A DNA stretch of 64,000 nucleotides from Auricularia sp. M13 (GCA_037042915.1 CM073196.1:744001-808000); one strand, 5' to 3'. Shown: positions 33,646 to 45,435, counted from the stretch's first letter. The notes: generated by a model not told the origin, from the sequence alone. Made by a program: numbers and translations.

Positions 33646-35653
33646 TCAGGCCAGTGTCATTGCCATATCCCAAAAACCTTTCTCGAGCTGCGTGCATCTG
33701 CGCCATATGTGCTTGTACTCATTGAGCTTTCCGCCGGACGGAGGTGCATCGGCGGCCATTGTCTCGAGAGCCTCTGTAATGCTCGAATTAGGGTCAAACC
33801 TTGCGTCAGAAAAGATAACACGCACCGATGCCCACGGTGACGGCCTTCTGATATACATCGCCCGCGTAGTCCTCGATCCACCGTTGGTACGGGTTCCCAT
33901 CGATTTTAAAACCAGATTTTTCGTCCTTGGCCTGGCTGACGAGCCACAGCCCGACCTCGCCGTAGCCGACAAGACACGAGCCGAGGACGACGAGCACGGC
34001 GCCTGGGTCGCCGGACAGCGCGACGTCGAGCAGGTAGCCGCCGTACGCGGTCGTCGCGGGGCTCTCCGGTGCGTTACGCAGCGCCTCCTGCGTGATGCCG
34101 TACGCCGTGCAAAGCTCCTCATGCGTGGAGCGCTCTGCCACGATCGCCTGAATCGTGGTCGCCGCTGCTGCCATTCCGGCGAAGGAGTGCGATTTCGCGG
34201 CGAGTAGCCCGTTGGCTCGTGCGTAGTACCGCAGGTAATGCCAGTCTTGACTTATGTCGAAGGCGTTAGCTTCGGGGGTAGAAAGAGTCTGGGGAAACTG
34301 GTGGCGCACATGATGAAGTGCTTGAAGTTCTCGAGAGGCAGAGTACCAGCTCCTAATTGCTGAACAAAAGTGTGCTTCACGTAGGCCGTCCAGTCACTCC
34401 CGCATGCTGCTATCATGGCAGACGTGAATGGGAACGGATTGGACGCGCTTTTTCTACGGCCGCTGGATTAATGCGATGGGCTGCCCGAAGAACGGGAACC
34501 TCACATCGGTAGAGGACGCGGGATGACCGAGTGTATGTGGTTGAGCGGTCCATGGCCGTTGCCTAGTCCAGGCGCGGTTTCTATACTGCGATGCGTGTAC
34601 AGAATCGCGGCGCGGACGGCCTCTCGTACTGCAAATATAGTCAAGATGCGATGCGACGACAGTGCGGTCGGTTGTTCTTACTATTCTTGCCGAGAGCAAG
34701 CTCGCATGCTATGGCGGCGCTCAGGGTGCACCCTGTCCCGTGCGTGCTCGTCGTATCAAGCCGCGCGCGGACAAAAACGGTTGCTTTGTGCGATTTTTCG
34801 CAGAGCACGTCGACGATGAGCTCTTGCTCTTGCGTCGAGCTGGCATTCCGCACGAGGACGTGCACGGGCTCTGGCCCCGCGATCGCTGCGTCTAGCCAGA
34901 CGACCGACAGGTTCGAGTCGAGCTTTGATGCGTGCAGCAAAGACAGGAGATCGTCGCGCTTGAAGTTGACGTGGCCGCCCTTCAGCAGGACGGCGCTGTG
35001 GCCCAGTGTGCTGAGCGCAAAGGCTGAAGCGAGCATGTCCTGGACAGAGATGATTTTCGTTTCGTCTGCGCGCTGGGCGGTGTCCAGCATGAGTTCCGCC
35101 TCCGGAACGTTCGGGGTGACGATCGCGGCGAGCGGAAGCAGGTCGTGCAGCAATATTTCGACTGCGGAGCGTTCGAGGAGAGTGTGGCCAGAGGTGGACA
35201 CGCTGACCGGGTCGACTACGAGCGGAGGCACCTCGCTTGAGGTGTAGTGAGTGCGAATGGTGTCTACGACAGCCCGTATCGTAGCCGAGTTGTAGAGCAT
35301 GCCAGTCTTGAGTGCTTCGACCTTTGTATCCTCGAGCACACAGCGAATCTAGCGACATCACCCTCGCGTTAGTTTCGATAAGATAAATTGAGATGGGGGA
35401 GTTGAACCTGATGCGCTACAAAATCGGGAGGAGGAGCATGGACAGCCTGGACACCGGTAGTGTTCTGCGCAACGAGTGCTGTGATTGCGCTAGTTCCAAA
35501 ACAACCGTGAGCGGTAAATGTCTTGAGGTCGGCCTATGAAGCAATTAGGCGAGTCACGGGAATGCAGGCTCTGGTGATGCCCACCTGGATTCCAGCACCG
35601 CCGCTAGGGTCCGTGCCAGCAATCGTAAGGACGACTGGAAGCGAATTCGCCAT
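33646..35653 (-). CDS. Thi20-type fusion: HMP/HMP-P kinase (ThiD) + TenA
   Basis: Start MANSLPVVLTIAGTDPSGGA (kinase glycine-rich motif). Introns at ~35583 and ~35400 lead to ADLKTFTAHGCFGTS and IRCVLEDTKVEALKTGML. VLLKGGHVNF and TSTHGTGCTLSAAIA are ribokinase-fold anion-hole/ATP motifs. The bridge AAILYTHRSIETAPGLGNGH and GPLNHIHSV leads into TenA: FVQQLGAGTLPLENFKHFI, SQDWHYLRYYARANGLLAAK and LGSCLVGYGEVGLWL with the conserved Cys, ending EKGFWDMAMTLA. The kinase phosphorylates hydroxymethylpyrimidine for thiamine synthesis; TenA salvages pyrimidine from degraded thiamine. This arrangement is that of yeast THI20/21. All junctions checked keep frame. No TPP-riboswitch core was seen in its introns or upstream. 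Confidence 0.9.
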
Positions 35654-35999
35654 GAAGTTGAGTTCTGTCTGAGGACAAAGAGTGGCCCGGCCCGCTCCGC
35701 CGGTAATTCGCTGACGGTCTCGTGGGAATCTTCGTTACCGTATGTCAGACTCGACGTCAAGTTTCCTGCGAAAAGATACGCACCGGCATACTCAGCTTGG
35801 ATGTGAATAGCCAGTGGCTAGCCCGATTAGAAATTCCAATACACCTAAATTTCGCCGAAGGCACAGAGATTATGGAATGCCATGTTGACCATGTCGTGAG
35901 CTCGCGACAGTACATCGAACGAAGTATCTGCAAATGCTCTCTGACTGCGAAAGCCGCGCATTTTGCATGCTGTTTTGGTAATCTGTAATGCGTGCGACG

Positions 36000-37050
36000 C
36001 TACTTCTCGGTGATGTCGCCATGAAACTGGAAGTATTCAAGATCCTACAGAGACAAAATGAGGATGGTATCAACGGACGCCTGCATTAGACAATAGACTC
36101 ACAACAGGCCGAAATGTCTTGAAACCGCGGTCTGTGTCCGATGTGCGCGTTCTATGTGAGCCAGACCCAGCCGCGTGTACGCTCCTATGGAGGTAATGCA
36201 TGGTAACTTCCTTTGTCTGGTGTGCGGACTTGTAAAGGTCTTTTCGTAACCTGCCCGCGCGGTCGTCCTCTCAAAGCATGCGCAGTGCACACGGCCCCCT
36301 ACGACCAGCGTTCCAGAGCGCAGCCGGATGAAGCACCCAGACCTCCGCGTCGCGCTACATCCGTAAGAGAATGCCGAGTGTGAGTAAGGCCGGGCTATAG
36401 GGACGACTTGCTCGCATGACCATGTGAAGGAAGAAAAGTCGGAGATTACACGTGTGTTGCGGAGTTTCGGACTAATTGTACAATTCCTGAGTGCGAAGCT
36501 TTGGGAGGAATTCCTCTATGCCTCTCAACGGTAGCCAACAGAAATAAGTAAAATTTTGTCTTATTTTGCAGAGATTCGTCTCACCTGCTGGCAAAGCACA
36601 ATATGCGCGTTGCCGCGTCCCACATCCGGCGAAATCTTCCTCACACAACTCTCAGGCATTGCATCCAGCCAATGTTCATACTCTATGAGATCTAGACCCT
36701 CAGCACCATATCCGCTTCTTGTCTCGATACGCACACCATTGACTCGACCCTGAATCAAAGTCACGTGCTGCCCCTTCCGCACGTGCGGCAGTTATCCTTC
36801 GGGCCGAGATCCCATTCCCAACTGAAATAGGCATCGGCTTCAGTGCATTGACGGACCTGTTCAAACAGTTGCGAGACTGGTAACTAACCGGATCCCTGGA
36901 ATTGGTGATTCGGCCGCCCCACTTCTTGTGGGAGGAATCTCATGGCCCTTAACGGGTCGCTCGGCGCCCACAGCTCGGAATCGAAGCAAAACATGCCATG
37001 TGGCCGGAGTGTGTGCGGTCACTGTTGGTCCAAAGGGGACGGGCGTTCAG
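36000..37050 (-). CDS. Unidentified gene, partial model from coding-like exons
   Basis: Coding-like segments on the minus strand, in order: TLRPHGMFCFDSELWAPSDP then RFLPQEVGRPNHQFQG (about 37010-36890); KGQHVTLIQGRVNGVRIETR then GYGAEGLDLIEYEHWLDAMP (36780-36590); and a last exon DLEYFQFHGDITEK with stop at 36000-36044 behind a TTGTCTCTGTAG acceptor. The last exon ends about 350 bases before the Thi20-like ATG. Linking splice sites and the start were not established, and an in-frame TGA precedes the first segment, so it may be a decayed gene. I do not recognise the family. Confidence 0.35.
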
Positions 37051-37788
37051 ATTTATTGAGCAACATGTAAGGCCATGCATATAGTATCTCTAAGCACAGG
37101 TCCTCGATTATTTCCGTGACAAAAATTGAACGCTTAATTCATGGGGCAGCGTTTCTACTCATGAGAGATCTCATTCAATGTCGTTGGTGACACGCTGATC
37201 AGAATGGTGTTTCGAGGCACGCATGACGACTTCTGCTTCAACAACGTACACGGCGATTCCTTGCAACTGTTTTCACCGAGCTTGGCTTGACAGGAATGAA
37301 GGGAGAGACATGTTCGGCTGCCATTTTGGCCCATGATGACTGTTCGAATACCCGAATGGGAACTTTCTCCGGCGCTTTGCATGCGATTGGCATGGTCTGC
37401 CCGGGGTCTGCCAACTCAAGCGTCCGGAGATTTACTCCACAGAGCGATGTGCCATCCTATCGCAAGCATGTCGATGCTCAGATGGCCACTAGAAGGTCAT
37501 GTTCAGAAGCCCGAACCTCTAAGTTTCCCGCGCAACTTTCGCGCCGGAGCAAACACCATTCTGGCGTCTTACTTCACGGTGCTTCAATGGCCCTGACCTG
37601 GAGACCCGTCGGTCTTGGGCTGGCACTTAGTATCGTACTTGCGGCGTTCGGCAGGAGTGCCTCATGCACGTGTAAAACCCCGGGATCGGCAACGGTCCGG
37701 TAATACAGCCGTGACAACGCCGGCCCTCAACGGCTTAAAGCTGGTCACTGGTCCTGCTCATGGCTGATACGCTGCGGCCCCGACCATC
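37051..37788. other. Intergenic region upstream of AACS paralogue 2
   Basis: Open frames here (for example 37287-37703) have no domain-like content. No promoter motif stands out. Confidence 0.3.
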
Positions 37789-40312
37789 ATGGCTTCCCCG
37801 CCTGCGTGCACGATTGCTGAAGGCACGCCCATATTTCTGTGAATTTTTGGCCGCCAACACTCGCTGACGAGACGAGCTACAGCCCATGCAAAGCTGACCG
37901 CCCCCGGCGCGCGCTATGAGCTCGAGCAATTGGTGATAGACGGCCGCGTCTTGCGCTCGTTCAAGCATATCCACCCGTCTCTTCGCGCTTTCTGGCTTGC
38001 ATCCGTCAAGTCGTTCCGTGACAAGCCGTACATCGTCTACGAGTCTCAGCGCTACACATATGACCAGATCCACGAGCGCGCCTCACGGCTCGCGAGCGCA
38101 TTCCGACACGATTACCACATCCGCAAGGGTGATAGAGGTCTGTCCCGAGTGATAAATACACAATCCCGTCGCTGATAGATTCGTGCAGTCGCGATTGCCA
38201 TGCGCAACTGCGGCGAATGGGTCATCGCATTTTGGGCGTGCCACCTTCTGGGCGCCGTCAGCGTGCAAGTGAACGCCTGGCTGCCCACAAAGCCGTTCAT
38301 GCACTGTCTAACGATAACCGGAGCGAAACTTGTCATTGTCGACCCCGAACGCGCAGCGCTCGTCGCGCCACACATGCCATCGCTTCGCTCCGGAGCGCGT
38401 GTCCTCCTTGCTTCGGCATCAGGAGGCGCGCCGAGCCCTGGTCTCAAGCGTTTTCTGCATAACATGGACGCATTTGACACCGTCATCGACTCGTACTCCG
38501 GGCCTGCCGAAGCGTGGCGCAGGGAGCCGGAATGCGCGTTGGACGACAACGCGACCATTTTCTTCACGAGCGGGACCACCGGACTTCCAAAGGGCGTCCT
38601 GAGCACGCAGCGCAGCTTCATGCACGGGTATCTCATCAATGCCTTTGCTCGGGACCGCATGCTGTTGCGAAAAGGTTTGCCACCGCTCGGCGATCCCGAT
38701 CCGACGTGGATGAAGGCGAGTATGCTCGGAGTGCCGCTTTTCCATGTCACTGGGACGACATCGGCGCTGGTCAGTGTCTTCGGCGCTCTACTGGGTATAC
38801 ACAGGGTCTGATCCACGATAGATGACTGTCACGAGCATGGGCTTCAAGTTTGTATTACTTCGAAAGGTGCGTTCTGGTCTCCCATGACTCCCTATGCAAT
38901 TTATCGTATTTCCGGCATAGTGGGACAAGGAGAAGGGTCTGTCATGTCACCAAACACATTTTTCGAGGCTGACGGGCTCTCTCAGCCGCAGTCATCGCTC
39001 GCGAAGAGCGCGTCAATAACTTTGTCGGAGTGCCTAGCATGGCCTTTGACTTATTCGAATCTTCACTTGCAGGATATAGCGATCTTGAGACGATAGGGTA
39101 TGGCGGTGCTCCGGCAGCTGCCACCATCCCTGGAACGTCAGGCAAGGTGTTCCCGAACGCCATCATCGGTCAGGGCTATGGTCTGACAGAAACTAACGCG
39201 CCCGTCGCGAGCTTCCAAGGTGCCGACTATCTTGCGCGGCCGACGAGCACGTACGCAGACTCTATCACGTGATCGTTTGTGATTGTGGCTGTAATGACCT
39301 TCCTTGCTCCTCAGTGGACCCGCTACGCCCATTAACGATTTGGTCATCATGGACACGACTACGGGGAAGGCGCTGCCTCCCGGTCAGATCGGCGAGCTCT
39401 GGATGTCAGTTCGTCTTTTGTCCCGGTGATTCTGGCACGCGCTGACTGGATGACGATGTCGTAGACGAGGTGCCAATATTATGCGCGAATATTGGGGCAA
39501 TAAGGGTTCGTAGCTCGTCCTGACAGTGATTCTGCGTCTCACGCACGCATTCGCAGAGGAGACGGCGAAGGCCATCACATTAGATGGATTCTTCAAAACC
39601 GGCGATCTTGCCTATCTGGATGAAGAGGGTAAGCTTGCTCCTCGGACATGACCGTTTGAGAGAAGCTCAACTATTGCAGGCTTTGTGTACATCTGCGACC
39701 GAAGTGAGTGGTTGGAACGAATTCGCAGCATTCTGCGGGCTAAACAATACAACAGAGAAGGACATGATTATTCGTGGCGGAGAGAACATTGTATGTGACT
39801 CGTTCACTCTCAACTGAGCGCCGAGTTCTCACCGTCACACCACGCAGCATTCCGTCAACGTCGAGAACGCCATTTATGCGGACGAGCGGATCCACGACGT
39901 CGCCGTCGTTGGCATCCCCGACCGGCGCCTCGGCGAGCTCGTGGGCGCACTGGTTGTGCCCAAACCTGAGTTCTTCGACCAAGTTACGGAGGACGAGATC
40001 CTGCAGCGCTGCAAGGAATCGTATGTTTTCTCCCTTCGTACTTTTCCGTGCGCCTGCTAACGTCACGGCATTGCAAGGTTGCCGCATTTCGCCGTTCCTT
40101 CCTTGGTGGTGCTTCAGAAGGATGCGATAGGTACGTCACCACCGGCGTTTCGGAGGGTGTTAGGGCATTCTCATATGCGTATAGGAAGGAATGCTGCGGG
40201 TAAGATTATCAAAGTCGACGTGCGGAAGACCCTGGCGGAGGAGTGGAAGCGCAGGAATAAGGCCCAGGCTCGAGAAAGGGGCAAGAAGGAGAAGGTCAAG
40301 GCCAAGTTGTAA
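37789..40312 (+). CDS. Peroxisomal acyl-CoA synthetase-like AMP-forming ligase, paralogue 2
   Basis: Start MASPPACTIAE, then an intron (37823-37882) whose donor reads GC, placed by alignment to paralogue 1. Next comes HAKLTAPGARYELE. Motifs in order: TIFFTSGTTGLPKGVLS, VPLFHVTGTTSAL, AIIGQGYGLTETNAPV, TGDLAYLDEEG, MIIRGGENI, RRLGELVGALVVPK and the catalytic-lysine segment NAAGKIIKVDV. All exons inspected are open. The C-terminus is basic and ends KVKAKL, so AKL again offers a PTS1. It is the paralogue of the gene at 24.6-27.2 kb, in opposite orientation, and both are followed on their own strand by a zinc-finger family member. Substrate not inferable. Confidence 0.85.
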
Positions 40313-40676
40313 ACATTGTACCATTCCTCTTCGTTTTGGGTGTTGTAATCAATATTTTGCATGTTCATTCGCATCAACTGAGTGGACCAGTGTACTCAAG
40401 TTTCGGTCGCTTCGACATCTCAGGAACTGGGCTGTGAAATGCAATGATCAACTCAACCTGCTGTACGGGACACATGAGCAAACATGCAATTGCAAACGTC
40501 TGAGCTGGCAAGCCAGACATGAACTTCATGGCAGGATCCAAGTCCGGCGATTTGCCTATGCAACGCTCCTTCGGCAGGCACAGAGAAGCTTGCGACGATC
40601 GTATGCCTCGGCGGGCAGGCAGCCGACTTACATAGTTGGGAAGCCTTACTGCCTCTGTTGAGTCGGCGGTGCTCGG

Positions 40677-42051
40677 TTAGGCCATGCCAATGAGCTCCTT
40701 CACCTCCGCAAGGGTGCGCGCAGCAATCGCCCGCGCCCTCTCCGCGCCTTCCCACATGACCCTCCGAAGCTCCTCCTCGTCTCTTCTAATGCGCTCGAAC
40801 TCCCTCCGCGGGCCCTCGAGCAGCGCCGCAACGGCTTCGGTGGTCTCGCGCTTGAGATCTGAGTGGCCCTTACCCTCCAGGCGTCCCACAATGGTGTCGA
40901 CGCTCTCGCCAGTGCATGCGGAGAGGATGTCGATCATGTTGGCAACGCCCGGGCGCGTGGCGGGGTCGTACGCCAGCTCACGGGAGGAGTCGGTCACTGC
41001 GCTCTTGAACTTGGAGAAGATGACCTCGGGTGAGTCCGTCAGGAGGATTCGCGAGTCCGCGCTGGGGGAGGATTTGGACATCTTGTGCTCTGGGTCGCGT
41101 AGGGCTCGTACGCGTCGGGTGTGGCGGGCTTCAGTGTCAGGACTCGTGTCAATATTGGTTCGGGCAACTCAGTGCGGCAACCATACGGGAGATAACCTCA
41201 GGAATCGGAAACACTGGCGAATTGGGTTTCGAATATTTCAAGTTGAAGGACGATGCGATGTGGCGCATGAGCTCGATGTGCTGAAGTTGGTCTTCGCCAA
41301 CAGGTACATGCGTGGCCCTGTGAGATTTGGTTATGCGAATCGAAGTAGCACAGAGAAGGAAACAACGAACTTGTAGAGCAACACATCTGCAGCTTGCAAG
41401 ACGGGATACGCAAAAAGTCCAAGGCAGAGGTCGCTCTCGTCAACATCGTCTAACGAGGTGGCATTCTTGACGGTGGCGAGCTTTGCCTGCACCGAGCTGT
41501 CAGCCATACCGTACAGATGAGAGCAGTGAAACGGACCTTCCAAGTAGTCATGCGTTTTAGTCGACCCATCGGCGTTAGGCAGTTCAATATCCAGGCAAGT
41601 TCAGCATGTTCTGGAACCTAGGCCTCCCCTTCCTTCAGTACAATGAAGACCGCATTGCAAAGCGCCGCACCTCATCTTGGTTGAATAATATTGATCGCTT
41701 GGGATCAATTCCAATCGCAAGCAAACTCGCAGCAGCGTCCAACTTGGAGCGTCTGAACGCGTCCGGGTCACTTGGTATTGTGAAGGCGTGCAGGCCAACA
41801 ACGGAGTAAATCAAGGATTCTTCTGGCGCTGCATTGTCTTGCAGGTCGACCCAGTTCTTTAAAGCGCCAAGGTAGTTTCCTAGCTGCCAAAAACGGCTCG
41901 TCATCGCGACCGCGGCTTGAGTACAGTGTGGACGCACGTGAGGCACGCCAGTCGGCTGGATGCCAGAAAAGACTGTTTTATGAGCATTCTCTGAGGCAGA
42001 GATGGAAAATGCGCGGCTGAACACGCTTTGGCGCAATGCACGCGTGAGCAT
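40677..42051 (-). CDS. Mitochondrial tryptophanyl-tRNA synthetase
   Basis: The start at 42051 gives MLTRALRQSVFSRAFSIS, an arginine-rich presequence typical of mitochondrial import. Class I motifs: TVFSGIQPTGVPH|LGNYLGALKNW (HIGH-like, split by an intron) and RALRDPEHKMSKSSPSADS (KMSKS loop). In between are MADSSVQAKLATVKNATSLD, CLGLFAYPVLQAADVLLYK and VPVGEDQLQHIELMRHIA, all TrpRS signatures. It ends VKELIGMA (TAA at 40677-40679). It charges tRNA-Trp in mitochondria. The splice join between FPIPE and the KMSKS exon uses a poor donor and is uncertain. It lies convergent with AACS paralogue 2 and divergent from zinc-finger copy A. Confidence 0.88.
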
Positions 42052-42479
42052 GAGGAAGAGCGCGTCTCGGTAACATCCGACGACGACGTGTTGTATCACA
42101 ACCTGGGAAATCCACTCAGCGTCTGTCATTCCTATCGACACGATGTGTGATCTTTATTATATTAGCCGTTATTTGTCTGAGAAATTGGCTCAGATGCATT
42201 GGGAGGTTTTTTTATATCACGTGGACCTCTCCGGTCCCCTGAAGTAAGCACCATGAGGTTATTGAACTCGATTGTGGAACGAACTTGACCCCGATTTCAA
42301 GTACTTACTCTGTAACACCAGGCCGTGCTGTACTTCTCTTTAACGGTGCCTGATGGTCGCACTGACCCTGACAATCCAGTCAACTATCATTCCCACATTG
42401 CCTGGGGAAAAAGTAAGCTTTCATTTTAGTAAGCTCTGAATACTCCGCGGATGTCCCCCCATTTAAGTTCAATAAAATT

Positions 42480-42742
42480 GATGTAAGGAGGACCTAAGTG
42501 ATACGAAACGGGCTTGTATTGAGAATGCATCATAACACCGAACAATGGTGCGTCGAGGGTAAAGACAGGCGCAATGTGCAGAGGCTGGTCGTTGTGTCGC
42601 AAAGTGCCGGGTGGTCGTGTGGCGTGCAGCACGTGGCGTCGGACTGGCGGAGTTCAGAGCGCGCTGCCGTCTCTTTAAAGCCCAGCAGGCACTCGCCGAA
42701 GCCCATTCATCTCCTCCCATCCTCCACTACCTTTCGTCGACG
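42480..42742 (+). promoter_or_regulatory. Promoter block of zinc-finger copy A
   Basis: E-box CACGTG at 42630-42635 in GCACGTGGCGTCGGAC and TTTAAAGCCCAGCAGGCACT starting at 42674, about 70 bases before the ATG. Both, and about 150 bases further upstream (GAATGCATCA, GTGCCGGG), match the flank of copy B. 42052-42479 holds nothing I can identify. Confidence 0.6.
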
Positions 42743-45435
42743 ATGGCAGACTCCGACCTATTCATATTCGGCACCGATCGCTCAAACCCGCCACTGCCCG
42801 ACCAATCCCTCGAAGTATGTGCCACGCCGCGTCGACCACCGTGGTGTCGCGTAACGCCACTCGCGTGTGTTGGGCTGACGCTTGTACAGAACGATTTCAG
42901 CACGTATCTCGCGCGCATCTCGCGGGAAGAGGACCGCAAGGTCTACGGCTACGCGCCCAACCCGTTCGACATCCTCGACTTCGGCTCGACCAACAATACG
43001 GCTCCAGGACTGACAGACGGCCCAGCCACCGCCAGCGAGTTGTACTACGAGGATATCGTCCTTGTCACTGGTCGCGACGACCCACAACCGGAAGTCCTGC
43101 CTGCGACCACGACCGCGATCGTGGACCCCGACGACCGACGTCGGAAGGGCAAGCAGAAGAAAGCTGCGCAGCCGATGCCTCAGCAGGTACGTTCTATTGC
43201 CTGATATGAGCAAGCGATTATTGACAAGACCAGACGACAGCGCAGCTGAACGCGGACACCCTCGTTGGCGCGCAGACTGCGGTACCCGTCCAGTGCTCCG
43301 AGTCGCTGCAGTTCCAAGTCCCATTCACGGCAAGCCAAGAGCAGGTGCCCCAGCCAGACGAGCTCGAGGACATCACGAATGCGGGTCCGAGTCATCGCAA
43401 GCCTGCCGTCGTGCCCGATAAGGCGTTGCCGGAGAAGGTCTCCACTGGCAGCAAGCCGAAGCGGGGGCGAAAGCGGCAGCAGCAAGAAAGCGACCAGAAC
43501 GAACTCGCGCCCGAGGTACGTCTAGCGCCGGCGATAAATGTCGCTCGCGTCGCATGCTAACTGACTGCAATGTCAGGGTTCGAAGAGGTCGCGACACGCA
43601 GACCGAGACGCGAAGGTCGGGCCAAGCGCACTGCAGTCGTCATTCCAGTTCACGGTGCGCACAACAAGCATCGCCAATACACCGACCGCGTGCTGACGTA
43701 GAAGCAGCAGATGTACGGGATGCCTGAAACGTCGGGCTCGGCTGCACAGTTCTCCTTCGCAACTCCGCAGGGCTACTTCGAGGACGCGCAGCTGGCGGCG
43801 CCCTTTGCATACTATCCCGGCTTCGCAATGCCTAGCGCCGCCGGCTCAATAAATGCAGGACCCGCTGAATTCCATCCGGCCACGTACCCTTTCGCTGGCG
43901 GACAGACGGGATCGTCCTCCTGGCGAAGTGCGAATGGCAACTGGCCGGGATTCGAAGGCGTAGTCCAGCCAGTCCAGCCGACGGGGGCAGCCCCCGGCGA
44001 GGGGATGCGGGTGACAGGGTTGGGCCTGCCCGCGGGGCTTAATGTCGACGATTTCGACATTAGCGTCTTCGAGACCTCTGCAATTGCGATGCCACCGCCG
44101 GGACGCGTGGCTCTCCCTTTCGCAAACCCTCCGTCCCGCGGTCAGCCGAGGACGCCCGCAACGCCTGTCAACGATATGCAGGCACCTGGCAGTGCGCTGC
44201 ACTCTCCCGCCAGGGTCGACAGGTTCGGCTTCGACTTGCACATGCAGTCGGCGCAGGCCGCGGATAGCCTTTCCATGGGCGCTTCCCCGGCACCGTCGTT
44301 CGCGCCTGCGCTAATGGTGAGCGCGTGACATCTTTATGCTGCGAGTTGAGACTGATGGATCATCTCACAGCAGCAACAGTTCGAGGTCGATGGCGTGGAT
44401 CAGGACGAGGACGCTATCAACGACGCGCAAGCCGGACCATCGACCGGCACTGAAGCAAGGAATCAGCGCGGCGATGTGAGCGAAATTCGCATACCTGCGG
44501 TTCGAACACGGCTTGACGATATAATGCAGTCGTCCGCTGAACAACGTGATGGGCAACGCGCCCAGAAACGTAACAACCATATATCTCGCCCAAATCAAGC
44601 TTGCACAAAGCTTCGGGCGCATCATTCCAAGCAGCTGAAGCGGGAGGCCAGGCGCATCCTACAGCTGCTACCCAACACTCCAGCGTGGCAGCTGCCTGCG
44701 CCCAAGAGCTTCTCGGTCGATGACAAGAAGCTCCTGAAGAAGCTCGCCAAAGACACCAAGCAGCGTCCAATCACGAACACGGAGGGCTACTTCACATGCA
44801 CCGCGTGCCACAAAGACTACGGGTTCACCGATGAGCTAATTATCTCCGAGGAGCGCGCCTGCCAGCGTCACTACAAGGCGTATCACTCCCATGCGGCGTG
44901 CTCTGCGTGCGGTATGCCCGTTGCCGGGCGCGACGTGGAGAGCTACCGCCGGCACAGGGCGGAGTGCCCCATCTTCTGCGCGCTCGTCCAAAGCGGACGC
45001 CACTGGGACTGGATGATCCAGTACGGGTTCGTCCAGGCGGACGTCAGCAGGATGAACGGCGAATTCTTCACGATTCACGAGAAGAAGGCGGCGAGGGGGA
45101 AGGCCGACATCATCGCCAGCCTCGAGGCGATATTCAAGGCGGGCGAGCTAAAGAAAAAGCGTCTGAAGGTGTCTGAGAAGGAGGAGGGCGAGAAAGTGGA
45201 GGAGGTTGCGGGCGAGGGTCCCGTCACTGGGACATCTGGGCAGCAGGCTCCAGTTGCCGGCCCTTCCAGGCTGCAGGGTCGCGAAGGGAGAAACAACAGC
45301 GACGGCGAGCACAACGCAACGACTGCATCAGGTAACACCCAGCATGGAGGCGCTCGCGATGGACAAGGATCGCGCGTAGTTCTCGGCCCAGGCGGATATC
45401 TGTACGACCTCGACGCGACTGGCCGCCCGTTGTGA
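42743..45435 (+). CDS. Zinc-finger family protein, copy A (intact, full length)
   Basis: Seven exons (42743-42814, 42890-43186, 43234-43515, 43577-43654, 43702-44316, 44371-44475 and 44530-45435), all phase 0, give 784 residues. Order: MADSDLFIFGTD; acidic region with NPFDILDFGSTN; DELEDITNAGPS and AT-hook-like SKPKRGRKR; GSKRSR; a Pro/Ser/Gly-rich 205-residue exon 5 (MYGMPETSG...); an acidic exon; then a Lys/Arg-rich stretch, LPAPKSFSVDDKKLLKKL, a C2H2 finger (~573-602, C-x2-C-x20-H-x4-H) and a C2HC finger (~607-629). HWDWMIQYGFVQADV and the tail GPGGYLYDLDATGRPL follow. The last intron is 54 nt and has no stop. Layout suggests a chromatin or DNA-binding regulator; family not recognised. Confidence 0.85.

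Noticed and set aside
33646-35653. TPP riboswitch in the Thi20-like gene
   Set aside because: Introns and upstream sequence were read for the CTGAGA core and partner motif and none was found.
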